In this document: one piece after another, positions 8,157 to 16,921 of the stretch
How the letters are laid out: every line of letters starts with the position of its first letter
Numbering within the stretch: position 1 is the first letter of the stretch
NCBI GenBank assembly: GCA_963619835.1
Contig: CAVEYD010000010.1
Span: 1-39,459, forward strand
DNA from: Fimimonas sp963619835
GTDB lineage: Bacteria > Bacillota > Clostridia > Christensenellales > CAG-314
Reading direction: 5' to 3'
Length of the DNA: 39,459 nt
The notes under the pieces: generated by a model
Databases searched by the model: none
Told to the model about the DNA's origin: nothing
The model's input: the letters and a program-made list of their open reading frames with translations, nothing else
Translations under genes and position numbers: made by a program

Positions 8157-9033
8157 AAAATCCGATTCTCTTCTTCAAAACAAAAACAAGCGTTCGGCAA
8201 AAGCACGCGAAGGTGCATTTCAAATAGGCGCAATAATTGTTTTGTCTTTAATAGCGCTGTGTCAAGTGTTTCCTTTTTGGTTAAAACTTGTAGACAGTTT
8301 ACAAGATCCGGAACTTATTCCTGATGGTGAAAAGTTGTATTTGTGGCCCGTTAACGGAACAATTCAAAACTATCTTACGGCAATGCAAGTTAGCGGATTT
8401 TGGAAGGCACTCGGAAACACGCTTTTCCACACGGTAATGTTTACGGCAATAAGTTTGGTAATTGCTATTGTCGTTGGATATGTGTTGGCAAAGTTACAAT
8501 TTAGAGGCAAAAAAGTAGTATCTGCATTGCTTTTGTCTACGATGATGGTGCCCGGTGAAGTCTTGATGATTCCAAACTATATTTTAGTAATGAACATGGG
8601 TTTGAATTACTCTATTTGGGGTTTAATTTTGCCCGGTATCGTGAATGTATTTGGAATTTTCTTGATAAAACAGTATATGTCCAACATACCGTCATCGGTA
8701 TTGGAAAGTGCCGAAATTGATGGTTGTAACGAATTTCAAAAGATTTTCAAAATTGTTGTTCCCATGTCTAAACCGGTACTTATAACTTATGTAATTTTAA
8801 CATTTGTCGGCACATGGAACGAATACTTGTGGCCAATGGTTATGCAATCCAGTGGCAGTCAGGTTGAAACATTGCAACTTATTATGTATAAATTTTATCC
8901 GGCATTAGGCAACTATGCAGATGGTTTTGTTCGTTCGGCCGGAATGATACTTATCACATTGCCGATTATTATAATGTACTTTATTTTCCAACGTTATTTC
9001 TTGGAACAAAACAATATTGCAGGAATTAAATAA
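8149..9033 (+). CDS. ABC sugar transporter permease, MalG/UgpE type
   Basis: A 294-residue permease with about six membrane segments. Its EAA loop, ESAEIDGCNEFQKIFKIVVP, is canonical for the MalG/UgpE partner. The start is TTG at 8149, fixed by GGAGGTGA about five bases upstream, and it overlaps the preceding gene by eight bases. It should form a heterodimer with the 7230 product and import the sugar delivered by the 5903 lipoprotein. The gap of 20 bases to the next gene has its own AGGAG site, so the GxGYxYP lipoprotein is cotranscribed. Confidence 0.93.
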   Translation: MSKKSDSLLQNKNKRSAKAREGAFQIGAIIVLSLIALCQVFPFWLKLVDSLQDPELIPDGEKLYLWPVNGTIQNYLTAMQVSGFWKALGNTLFHTVMFTAISLVIAIVVGYVLAKLQFRGKKVVSALLLSTMMVPGEVLMIPNYILVMNMGLNYSIWGLILPGIVNVFGIFLIKQYMSNIPSSVLESAEIDGCNEFQKIFKIVVPMSKPVLITYVILTFVGTWNEYLWPMVMQSSGSQVETLQLIMYKFYPALGNYADGFVRSAGMILITLPIIIMYFIFQRYFLEQNNIAGIK

Positions 9034-9053
9034 AAATTTTATAGGAGAATATC

Positions 9054-12000
9054 ATGAAAAGAAAAGCTGCGTTTATGTTGGCAGTAGCAATGGTTTGTGT
9101 GTGTTTGTTTTCGCTTACGGCTTGCGCTACCACCGAAAAAACTGTAGAAAGTATAGCTATAGAAGACAGTAATTTGTCTTGCTATGTAGGCGATACTTTT
9201 GATGCAACTTCCGTTAAAGTAATCGTTACTTATTCCGATGGTACAACAGAAACAAAAACCGCTGCTGAATTAAACGCTACGGTTTCATCTGTAGACACAA
9301 CTCTCAGCGGAACAAAAACGCTTACTGTAACGTACAAAGGAAAAACAGCTACGGTAAATGTTACGGTAAAAGAGAATGGCGGAGACACTCCGTCTTCGAC
9401 ATCTTTCAGCTACTACAAAACAACAAAATTGCCTCAAGATAAAAAAATCTATGTACTAAACGACACCGATCATGGTGAAAATTATTCTGCCGATCAATTA
9501 TTTACCGCACAAGCATTGCAAGGTCTTTTTGCACGCAAGTCCAGTAAATTTTACGTAGACAGTCACTATATGACAAACGGTGTCAACGTAGACATGTATT
9601 ATGTAAAACAAGCTGCTGAAAAATACAATCTCGAATTAGAATATGTAGATTTACAAACAGCAGTAGAAATGTATAAGGCCGCTTGGAGCGAAAATATAAA
9701 AGATGGCACTTGGGGATCACAAATAGATCTCGAAAACTATGTAAACAAGACGGAAAAAGCATATGTTGACGGTCAGGATTATTCTACTCCGGGTTACATT
9801 GTTTACAAACGTGGTAATTATTCTGTAAATATTGCCGCAACGTTGGCAGGAATTACAGGTTTTCTTCCGGTAGAAGTAGACGATCAGGCAAAATATCAAG
9901 CAATGGGTCTTGTTAAGAAGCTTGACGTAAACAATGTTGCATTCTCTTACAAATGGTTGCTCAATGTCTCGGGAGTTATGGATGAACTTTCTACAGAAGG
10001 ATTGATTCACCAAAACTACAAAGAAGAGTCAGGTAGCACAAACAAGTTTATTAAAGACTACGGAATTTGCAACAAATTTTTCCATGTTTATTACGATCCT
10101 GAAACAGGCGTAAGCAACGCATTTAAGAAAAACCTTCACGAATTTTTATCACCCAATTCACCCATTTTCGGATATACATATTCTGAAGATATCGACGTTG
10201 CGTTTTTCTCTCAATACGGACAATTTATTGTTCCGACGGACTACACTTGCAACCTTACTTTCTTTGCTGCAGAAGAGTTTGCCGGACAGACCTTCACTCA
10301 ACCTAACAACGACAGGGATAAACCTGCCGAAGCAGGTAAACATTATGTTGCTTTTGTTGTAAGTGACGGAGACAATGCTACCTATTGGCAAAACACAGCT
10401 ACGTTTGCTACAAACTACATGAATGCGGCAGGTCGTGAAAATGACACATTCCCCGTAACGTGGTCTATTTCTCCAAGTATAGCCGACTTGATGCCGTTAG
10501 TTATGGACAATGCGTATAACACTCGTGCCAATGCTTACGATTATTTCTGCGCACCGGTTTCGGGACAAGGCTACATCAACGCAGGTAATTTCGCGGCACA
10601 AGAAGACGGCAAATACTTTAGTGACTTTTGCGAAAAGCTTAATGTGTACATGAAAAAGGCTGACCTACAAGTAGTTACAGTTATAGGAGGCAGTCAACAA
10701 GGCAATCTTTCGTCTGTACTAGCAGGTTATGCTTCTTGCAGTAACGTAACCGGAGGAATTGTTTACGAAGGAAACAAGTATTTCGGAAATGTTCAAGGCG
10801 GAGTAATGTGGGTAAACGGCAAGCCGTTTGTTGGACCGCGTGACAGTTTGTGGGAAACCACTCCGGCATATATCGCCGCACGTATCAACACTTATCCGCG
10901 TGATATAACTACGATTGACGGTTACACTTTGGTAAACGTCCATCCATGGTCACACAGTTATGCCGACATTCGCACAATTGTTGGAATGTTGGATGATGAT
11001 GTTGAAGTAGTAAGCGTGGATCGCCTTATCAACATGATGGCAGCCAACATAACAGACAAATCTAATACGGATAGTTTCAAAATTCCCGAAAAGAATGGAG
11101 TAACCATCTCGGAAAAATATTTACAAGAGCATCCCAATCTTATTCCTGTAGATTCTCTTTACAATGATTTCTTGCTATGGTCGGAAGACTGGACCGGATC
11201 CGGTGTAAAATACAACAGTACGGACCCTGCTTGCAGCAACGTGGGCGCAATTTATAAAGGAAACATCAGTATTGCCGCCGGTTCTACTGCAACTAAGACA
11301 GAATTCGTTTTGCCGGAAATAGACGACTATTGGTTTAGTTTTAATGCACGTGCCGATGCTATCGACGCAACTAAACAAGCAACTTTCAACGTTTATATGA
11401 CTGTTGGAGGAGAGAGAAAAGCTGTTATGAAAAATGTTACGATAAAAGGCGTACAGGGTACGGAAACGCAACACGTAACAGGTGACGGATGGCAGTGTTT
11501 CGCCTTCCCGATAAAACAATTTTTCTCAGACTACAAAGGTAAAACTTGCAAAGTAGAAATTGAAGTTGCAGGATCTGAAGTAGGAATACGTGTAGACCAA
11601 GTTAAATTTACCGATCGCAAACTTGATTCGGCGATTGATCAAACCAAGGTAAACGTTTACGATAATCAATTTACATCGACAACCGAAGATTGGATGCTCG
11701 GAGAACAGTACAAAACCAGTCAATACTATTGGTGGGATGTTGTCGATCGTGAAAACTTAAAACCTGTAAATGCTATTCAAATTGACTGTTCAGACGGTGG
11801 TGGCGATGAAAAACGAAACGGAAACACCAACATATGGATGGCAAAGAACTATGTTTTGCCAACATCCGATGCAGTATCAATTAAATTCAAAGTTCAAAGC
11901 GATCACGCTACTGGTGCTTTGATTAAAATCTCGCTAAATATCGAAGGCAATTACATTGTTTTGTACGACTGGCAGGCAGCCGTAGCCGCAAACGGAAATT

Positions 12001-12149
12001 GCGAAGTTGTTGTGAACTTGTCACAGACTTACACAGATATTGACTTCAGCGGGAAAGAAGTAACAGTCATTTTTGAAGCACGAGACGGAGGAAATTCCAA
12101 CGGTGTAGGAGAAGCTTGTTCGCTTAAGGGCTTCACAACCGAAGGTTAA
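9054..12149 (+). CDS. GxGYxYP-family lipoprotein with Ig-like and C-terminal binding modules
   Basis: A 1031-residue predicted lipoprotein (lipobox LTAC, Cys 24). Residues about 30-105 form a Big_3-like Ig domain with CYVGDTFDATSVKV and YSDGTTETKT. Residues about 115-665 are the GxGYxYP region, with SDGDN at 437-441, SGQGYINAGNFA from about 503, KPFVGPR and VNVHPW. Two further beta-rich stretches follow (about 695-865 and 870-1031) and are probably carbohydrate-binding-like. The fused accessory domains support action on an insoluble or polymeric substrate outside the cell. It is paralogous to 55-1530 and 12281-13912. The ribosome binding site ATAGGAGAATATC precedes the ATG. Whether GxGYxYP proteins hydrolyse glycans has been proposed from family context, not shown here. 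Confidence 0.88.
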   Translation: MKRKAAFMLAVAMVCVCLFSLTACATTEKTVESIAIEDSNLSCYVGDTFDATSVKVIVTYSDGTTETKTAAELNATVSSVDTTLSGTKTLTVTYKGKTATVNVTVKENGGDTPSSTSFSYYKTTKLPQDKKIYVLNDTDHGENYSADQLFTAQALQGLFARKSSKFYVDSHYMTNGVNVDMYYVKQAAEKYNLELEYVDLQTAVEMYKAAWSENIKDGTWGSQIDLENYVNKTEKAYVDGQDYSTPGYIVYKRGNYSVNIAATLAGITGFLPVEVDDQAKYQAMGLVKKLDVNNVAFSYKWLLNVSGVMDELSTEGLIHQNYKEESGSTNKFIKDYGICNKFFHVYYDPETGVSNAFKKNLHEFLSPNSPIFGYTYSEDIDVAFFSQYGQFIVPTDYTCNLTFFAAEEFAGQTFTQPNNDRDKPAEAGKHYVAFVVSDGDNATYWQNTATFATNYMNAAGRENDTFPVTWSISPSIADLMPLVMDNAYNTRANAYDYFCAPVSGQGYINAGNFAAQEDGKYFSDFCEKLNVYMKKADLQVVTVIGGSQQGNLSSVLAGYASCSNVTGGIVYEGNKYFGNVQGGVMWVNGKPFVGPRDSLWETTPAYIAARINTYPRDITTIDGYTLVNVHPWSHSYADIRTIVGMLDDDVEVVSVDRLINMMAANITDKSNTDSFKIPEKNGVTISEKYLQEHPNLIPVDSLYNDFLLWSEDWTGSGVKYNSTDPACSNVGAIYKGNISIAAGSTATKTEFVLPEIDDYWFSFNARADAIDATKQATFNVYMTVGGERKAVMKNVTIKGVQGTETQHVTGDGWQCFAFPIKQFFSDYKGKTCKVEIEVAGSEVGIRVDQVKFTDRKLDSAIDQTKVNVYDNQFTSTTEDWMLGEQYKTSQYYWWDVVDRENLKPVNAIQIDCSDGGGDEKRNGNTNIWMAKNYVLPTSDAVSIKFKVQSDHATGALIKISLNIEGNYIVLYDWQAAVAANGNCEVVVNLSQTYTDIDFSGKEVTVIFEARDGGNSNGVGEACSLKGFTTEG

Positions 12150-12161
12150 CTTTTCAAACAA

Positions 12162-12177
12162 ACACGAATTCTCGTGT
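12162..12177 (+). other. Small hairpin after the 9054 gene
   Basis: ACACGA-ATTC-TCGTGT, a perfect 6-bp stem with a 4-base loop, lies 12 bases after the stop codon and is followed by a second hairpin. There is no T-run. Confidence 0.4.
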
Positions 12178-12187
12178 GATTAAAGGC

Positions 12188-12216
12188 AAGGCGTCCCCAA
12201 TGTTATCGGACGCCTT
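12188..12216 (+). other. Intercistronic GC-rich hairpin
   Basis: AAGGCGTCC (12188-12196) pairs perfectly with GGACGCCTT (12208-12216) around an 11-base loop. It is the second of two hairpins between the two GxGYxYP lipoprotein genes. It lacks a clear T-tract and may partially terminate or protect the upstream message. Confidence 0.55.
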
Positions 12217-12280
12217 CGCTGTTTACGACAACATTAAGTTTGTTGCCAAGTACGTGTAAAATTATAACAAAAGAGGTTTT

Positions 12281-13912
12281 ATGAAAAAAATATCTTTTAT
12301 TTTAGCCACAATTATTGTTTTGTCTTGTCTTGCACTGTGTTTTAGTGCTTGTGCACCCACCGATTCTATCGACGATCCTTTTGATCAGTATCGAAAGGAC
12401 GATAATTTCTCGTATTACAAAGCCATGGTTGCAGCGGCAGACAAAAAGTTTTATGTGTTCGGACGTAGCGAAAATCTTTCTTCCGCACAAAAAATTGTTG
12501 CCGAAGCAATACAAGGTATATTTGCTCGCACAAATGCAAAGTACTTTTATTACAGATCAGGTCATCAAGTTTGGATGGACGATCTTGCTCAAACATTCGG
12601 TGTAACTTTTGTCGACGTGACATACGCCGAAATGCTTGCTGATTTCAAACAAAACTATAGCAACAATTTTGTTTTGTACGACGGCACAAATAATCCTCAA
12701 TCGCTAAACGGAGCATGTACTGTTGCGGGGGCAGTTGATTATTTGCCGGTAGACGTTTCGTTAAAAGACGACATGGAAAAAGCCGGCTTTGTTCAAGCTG
12801 AAGACGTCTCGTCCCTCACCGAGGCAAAAGTCTTTGCCAAGTACAAAGACTATTTGGATAACACCGGTTTGGTACAAATAAACAATAGCGGATTTAACGA
12901 TCAGATGCGCGATTATGGCATCGCATGCAAATATCTTTTCTTTTGGCCCAAAGACATGAATGACGCTTCCGTCGTCAAATTCCGTTCGGAAGCACTTTCG
13001 TGGGCAAAAAACGATTCTCCTGTTTTTGGTTGGGTGCCCAACGATGAAACGATAGACGTTGCAATTTCATCCAATTACAGCAAGTTTACATTAGCAAGCG
13101 ATTATTGCACAAACATGTCGGTGTATACATGCAAAAACCTGTTTGGAGAACTTCAATTTAAACAAGAACACAAAACTACCGATGTTGTCGCAGAACAAGG
13201 AAAACATTATGTTTGCATCATGATGAGTGACGGAGACAATGTGCAAACATGGTACAACTCTTTTGCCACAAACACAAAGTATCTTGGAGCCGAACGAGGC
13301 GATTTTGCAATGGGTTGGAGCATACAACCAAGCCTAACCGACTTAGCTCCCAATATTCTAAATTATGTGTACAGCCGTCAAGATAAAAACGATTATTATG
13401 TTTGTTCCGTTTCGGGACAAGGCTACATGAATCCGCAAAACTATTCTTTGTTAGATAGCTTTATAGGCGGATTAGATTTATATTTGCGACGCGCAGACCT
13501 TTCCGTCGTGCAAATTTTGGATTCAGGTCCGCAAAAAAGCGTTATAGAAGCTTATTCCAAAGTTCCTTCGCTTAAAGGCGGAATTTATTGCTACGGAATG
13601 AAATATGCAGGTGGCGCAGGTTCGGTATATTGGGCAAACGACAAACCGTTTGTTTCCATTCGCGAAACAATTTGGGATGCCGATGTCGATGCCATGGCAA
13701 AGAGAATCAATTCGTACAGCACCGATCCAACAAACATAACGGGTTACACGGCAATCAACCTTCATCCTTGGTCGCACACTTACGACGACGTTAAGAAGCT
13801 TGTAAGCCAACTTGACGAACATGTTGTAGTTGTTACGGCAGACGATTTTATTCGTCTTATAACGGAAAACGTGCCCCATGTCGATGTGACATTGCCCTAC
13901 GTAAGTTATTAA
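12281..13912 (+). CDS. GxGYxYP-family putative glycoside hydrolase lipoprotein, compact form
   Basis: A 543-residue predicted lipoprotein (lipobox FSAC, Cys 24), essentially the GxGYxYP region alone without Ig or binding modules. Shared landmarks are an N-terminal FYVFGR segment, SDGDN at 316-320, SGQGYMNPQNYS from about 378, KPFVSIRETIWD and INLHPWSHTYDD. It is closer to the 9054 protein than to the cytoplasmic 55-1530 protein in its motif spelling (GQGY versus GIGY). AGAGG sits about six bases before the ATG. It is the last gene before the bidirectional terminator at 13971, ending the first importer unit. Same family, same uncertainty about reaction. Confidence 0.87.
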   Translation: MKKISFILATIIVLSCLALCFSACAPTDSIDDPFDQYRKDDNFSYYKAMVAAADKKFYVFGRSENLSSAQKIVAEAIQGIFARTNAKYFYYRSGHQVWMDDLAQTFGVTFVDVTYAEMLADFKQNYSNNFVLYDGTNNPQSLNGACTVAGAVDYLPVDVSLKDDMEKAGFVQAEDVSSLTEAKVFAKYKDYLDNTGLVQINNSGFNDQMRDYGIACKYLFFWPKDMNDASVVKFRSEALSWAKNDSPVFGWVPNDETIDVAISSNYSKFTLASDYCTNMSVYTCKNLFGELQFKQEHKTTDVVAEQGKHYVCIMMSDGDNVQTWYNSFATNTKYLGAERGDFAMGWSIQPSLTDLAPNILNYVYSRQDKNDYYVCSVSGQGYMNPQNYSLLDSFIGGLDLYLRRADLSVVQILDSGPQKSVIEAYSKVPSLKGGIYCYGMKYAGGAGSVYWANDKPFVSIRETIWDADVDAMAKRINSYSTDPTNITGYTAINLHPWSHTYDDVKKLVSQLDEHVVVVTADDFIRLITENVPHVDVTLPYVSY

Positions 13913-13970
13913 GTTTATAAGGAAAAGTTTAAAATAACACAAAACTCACCTTTAATGTCTTATACACATC

Positions 13971-14006
13971 AAAAAAGGAGTTCGATTTTCCGAACTCCTT
14001 TTTTTT
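13971..14006. terminator. Bidirectional rho-independent terminator
   Basis: AAAAAAGGAGTTCG (13971-13984) pairs with CGAACTCCTTTTTT (13991-14004) around a 6-base loop, followed by more T. The A-run on the left arm supplies the T-tract for the opposite strand. It therefore ends both the plus-strand unit finishing at 13912 and the minus-strand AraC-family gene. Confidence 0.92.
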
Positions 14007-14062
14007 GAACTATATTTAAGAAAACAGCACTCCTTTACGCAAATTTCAGTAGACAATATATT

Positions 14063-14944
14063 CTATTGCTTTAACATTTGATCGTTAAAGTATCTCATCG
14101 GCTTTCTGTTGTCGTTTTTAAATTCCGTCGGAGTTTTGCCACAAAAAGATTTAAAATTCTTATTAAAATCTTGTACACTGTTGTAGCCGACATTTGTCGC
14201 AACTTGCTTGATAGAATAGTTGGTTTCAACAATTAATTTTTGTGCACGTTCTATTCGTATTTTATTTAGATGTTTTTTTACTGACGAATTAAGTTCCACC
14301 TTAAACATGTGTTGTAGATACGAAACAGATATTCCAATTGATGATGCAATTTCTTCGATTGATAAATTTTTATCAAAATTGCTTTCCAGTACGGAGAGCG
14401 CTTTTTTTATGTAAATATTTCCTTGTTGAATCGATGACGTTATGTTTTTGCAAGTCAAAATTTCCAAAAAAATGCGTTTTAGATCTAAATCTTGCATGGC
14501 AGTGGTGATAGCGTCAAAGTTTTTATCTATGTATCTTTGAAGTTTGGATAGATTGTATTCTAAATTTCCTGCATCGTGGATAACAAAAAAGTTTTTCATG
14601 TCGTCAAGCATTTTTATTGCTGTTGGAAATTGTTTAACATAGTTTGAGTTTCGCAAAAAGGAAATGAAGTTTTTGTTGTCGTCCGTTTTTAGTTCAATGC
14701 CAATTGAGTTCAAACTGCTCATGATTGAAGTTTTGTGCAATACTCCTGGTGCAACCACCAATAGTTGTTTCGAAAAAACGGGAACATCATGTTCTCCGTC
14801 GGTATCGACGTATGTAAAAGTCATGCCGCCGCTTGTTACGTAAGATAGTTCCATTGTGTTGTGTTTGTGAAAATTCATAATACGTTTAGGTTCGTTTAGC
14901 GGATAGTGTCCGATTTGAAATCCAACAAGTTGTATATTTGACAT
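14063..14944 (-). CDS. AraC-family transcriptional regulator
   Basis: A 293-residue regulator with the usual two-part design. The N-terminal cupin-like sensor (about residues 5-110) contains HKHNTMELSYVTSG and VVAPGVLHKT, and the C-terminal double helix-turn-helix lies at about 190-285. The first helix-turn-helix contains SIEEIASSIGISVSYLQHMF. The second contains SIKQVATNVGYNSVQDFNKN, followed by the family signature FCGKTPTEFK. The start ATG has a G-rich ribosome binding site (AGGGGGAAAATC on the minus strand). It is transcribed away from the second importer unit and is the natural candidate to activate it in response to a sugar; ligand unknown. It ends at the shared terminator. Confidence 0.95.
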   Translation of the reverse strand: MSNIQLVGFQIGHYPLNEPKRIMNFHKHNTMELSYVTSGGMTFTYVDTDGEHDVPVFSKQLLVVAPGVLHKTSIMSSLNSIGIELKTDDNKNFISFLRNSNYVKQFPTAIKMLDDMKNFFVIHDAGNLEYNLSKLQRYIDKNFDAITTAMQDLDLKRIFLEILTCKNITSSIQQGNIYIKKALSVLESNFDKNLSIEEIASSIGISVSYLQHMFKVELNSSVKKHLNKIRIERAQKLIVETNYSIKQVATNVGYNSVQDFNKNFKSFCGKTPTEFKNDNRKPMRYFNDQMLKQ

Positions 14945-15002
14945 GATTTTCCCCCTATTTAAAAAGTTTACTGCTACGTACTAAAATTTAAATTTCAACC
15001 AC

Positions 15003-15031
15003 ATTATAGCACAAAAATTTAAGAATGTGAA
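15003..15031 (-). promoter_or_regulatory. Promoter of the AraC-family gene
   Basis: Read on the minus strand: TTCACA (15031-15026), exactly 17 bases, then a perfect TATAAT (15008-15003). It lies about 58 bases upstream of the AraC-family start codon. Confidence 0.72.
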
Positions 15032-15060
15032 ACAAAACTATAAAAAAAACTTAAAGAATA

Positions 15061-15090
15061 TTGAAATGTTATAGTTAATTTTGGTAAAAT
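15061..15090 (+). promoter_or_regulatory. Promoter of the second importer operon
   Basis: TTGAAA (15061-15066), an 18-base spacer, and TAAAAT (15085-15090). It is divergent from the AraC-family promoter, with the two -35 boxes 29 bases apart; that gap is a natural place for AraC-family binding sites. I could not pick out a convincing direct repeat there. Confidence 0.6.
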
Positions 15091-15093
15091 TAC

Positions 15094-15120
15094 AACAGAA
15101 AATAAAAGGAGAATTCTGTT
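15094..15120 (+). other. Leader hairpin of the second importer operon
   Basis: AACAGAA (15094-15100) pairs perfectly with TTCTGTT (15114-15120). The loop contains AAAGGAGAA, which resembles a ribosome binding site, but no ATG, GTG or TTG start at normal spacing follows, so I do not call a leader peptide. It would sit almost at the 5' end of the transcript. Confidence 0.35.
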
Positions 15121-15212
15121 CATATTCAAAATTTTCGAAAGAAGCAGTAATTTTTTTGAAAATTGCTCAAATCGTCTATTTTGTCAGGTAACGAAATTTT
15201 ATGGAGGAACAC

Positions 15213-16859
15213 ATGAAAAAGATAATTTCAATATTGATGGCATGTTTGCTTGTGGCGACTTCTGTTGTTATGCTTGTGGCATGTACACCTCAAAACAATG
15301 TTGTAAAAGACGGCAAAACAATAAATATAAAGTTGTACAAGGGTGGCTATGGTACAGAGTGGCTTGAAAAACTTATAGAAAAATTTGAAGCCGCTTACGC
15401 AAGTGAAGGATACAAAGTAAATCTTCTCAAACCTTCTACCGACAACCATGGCTCTACAATTGTAAAGGAACTTGCATCGGGCATAAACAATGTTGGCGTA
15501 GATTTGTACTTTACCGGTGACTTTCCTGTGAGAGACGTTGTTAACGGCGACTATGGTTTACTTGTCGAGGATCTTACCGATATTGTTTACAATCAAAAAG
15601 CAATCGGATTTGACGGCAAGGAGGAAGACAAGACTGTTGCCGAAAAACTTACAGACGGTTATGACGAATATTGGTATCAAGTCGATGGCAAAAAGTATAA
15701 TTTCTTTTACGAAAAAGCGGTTGGTGGCATGGTTGTCAATACCAAAAAACTCAACAGCTTTGGTTTGACAATACCCAAAACCACCAATGAGCTTATTGCT
15801 TGTATAAACACAATTTACAATAAAGCGGTTGAAGACGACAATATGTCCTTGCGCCCGATTACATTTATCGGTGCCGGAAACAACGGCTATCCCGGAGCTT
15901 TTGTAAATGCGTTATATGCACAGTATCAAGGCATTGACGGATGGAACAGTTTTTGGTCTATGAACGATTCCAACGGAGAATATCGCTTAACTGACGGCTA
16001 CGAAGTGTATCACGACCAAGGCATTTTGGAAATGATGAAAGTTATTTACAATGTGTATGATTATCAATACGCAACAAACGGTTCGGCAAACCAAGGTTTA
16101 GCAGGCGCACATGCTCAAATGATGAAGTCAAGTGTTAACAGCGGCGCGGTGTTTATGTGCGATGGCGACTGGATGTACAACGAAGTATCTACCGACTACG
16201 ACAATCTAAGCGACATAATGTTTATCAATTTCCCGGTAATTTCTGCTCTTGGAACAAAACTGTGGGGATCTAAATATGATGAAACCAAATGTGATAAAAT
16301 TCTGTCTGCTGTAGTTAGTATGTCCGATGAAGGGAAAACCCCTGCAGAAATAGTTTCTGCGGTAAAGGCGGATGCAAGTCTTTCTGCTGATATCACAGAA
16401 GAAGAAGCACTTACAGTATGCAAAGCTCGTGGTATTTACAATAACCGTGGAACGCAAACCGGCGGAGCATACATAACAAAAGACTCTCCTGTTAAAGATA
16501 TTGCCGCATTGTTTTTGCGTATGTTCGCAAGTGAAGACAACAGTGCATTATATAGGGAATTGTCTAACGGACTTTCTCCGTATGACGCTTCAGGCAACAT
16601 TGAAAGTGATAGTGCTTATTTGAAAGGTGTTTCAACGATCGTTTCGCATCCGTATGCAACGGGTATTTGGCCATATGCAACGGGTTTGCGCTCAATGATC
16701 GGTCAAACTGAAATTCTTCCGCAATATGGCGGAACACTTGTAATTAATATCTTCCAACAACGTGCATCGGACTATAACAGTGCAGCCGAAGCCAGATGGA
16801 ACAATGAGTACGAATTTGCAAAAAGCAAGTGGGCAGATTGGACAAAAGGTTTAAAGTAA
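15213..16859 (+). CDS. ABC sugar transporter substrate-binding lipoprotein (second importer)
   Basis: A 548-residue extracellular solute-binding lipoprotein, about 100 residues longer than the 5903 protein and clearly diverged from it. The signal peptide ends in MLVAC (Cys 24), and the mature start has NIKLYKGGYGTEWLEKLIEK. The size suits CUT1-family binding proteins for larger oligosaccharides. The start is ATG 15213, because GGAGGA at 15203-15208 is a proper ribosome binding site; the in-frame ATG at 15201 overlaps that site. It is the first gene of the second operon, behind a promoter divergent from the AraC-family gene, and is followed by its two permeases after a small hairpin. The ligand is not readable; a uronate-containing oligosaccharide is inferred from the operon. 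Confidence 0.92.
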   Translation: MKKIISILMACLLVATSVVMLVACTPQNNVVKDGKTINIKLYKGGYGTEWLEKLIEKFEAAYASEGYKVNLLKPSTDNHGSTIVKELASGINNVGVDLYFTGDFPVRDVVNGDYGLLVEDLTDIVYNQKAIGFDGKEEDKTVAEKLTDGYDEYWYQVDGKKYNFFYEKAVGGMVVNTKKLNSFGLTIPKTTNELIACINTIYNKAVEDDNMSLRPITFIGAGNNGYPGAFVNALYAQYQGIDGWNSFWSMNDSNGEYRLTDGYEVYHDQGILEMMKVIYNVYDYQYATNGSANQGLAGAHAQMMKSSVNSGAVFMCDGDWMYNEVSTDYDNLSDIMFINFPVISALGTKLWGSKYDETKCDKILSAVVSMSDEGKTPAEIVSAVKADASLSADITEEEALTVCKARGIYNNRGTQTGGAYITKDSPVKDIAALFLRMFASEDNSALYRELSNGLSPYDASGNIESDSAYLKGVSTIVSHPYATGIWPYATGLRSMIGQTEILPQYGGTLVINIFQQRASDYNSAAEARWNNEYEFAKSKWADWTKGLK

Positions 16860-16888
16860 AAATTTTGACACAATATAAATAAAACTAA

Positions 16889-16904
16889 ACGGCAGTTTTG
16901 CCGT
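16889..16904 (+). other. Hairpin between binding-protein and permease genes
   Basis: ACGGCA-GTTT-TGCCGT forms a perfect 6-bp stem with a 4-base loop, 30 bases after the binding-protein stop and 17 bases before the permease start. Hairpins at this spot often protect the binding-protein message and so raise its level over the permeases; that role is inferred. Confidence 0.5.
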
Positions 16905-16921
16905 ATTGCAGGAAAAATGTA

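Noticed and set aside
15101..15130. Leader peptide behind AAAGGAG in the second importer leader
   Set aside because: No ATG, GTG or TTG at workable spacing and no coding pattern follow.
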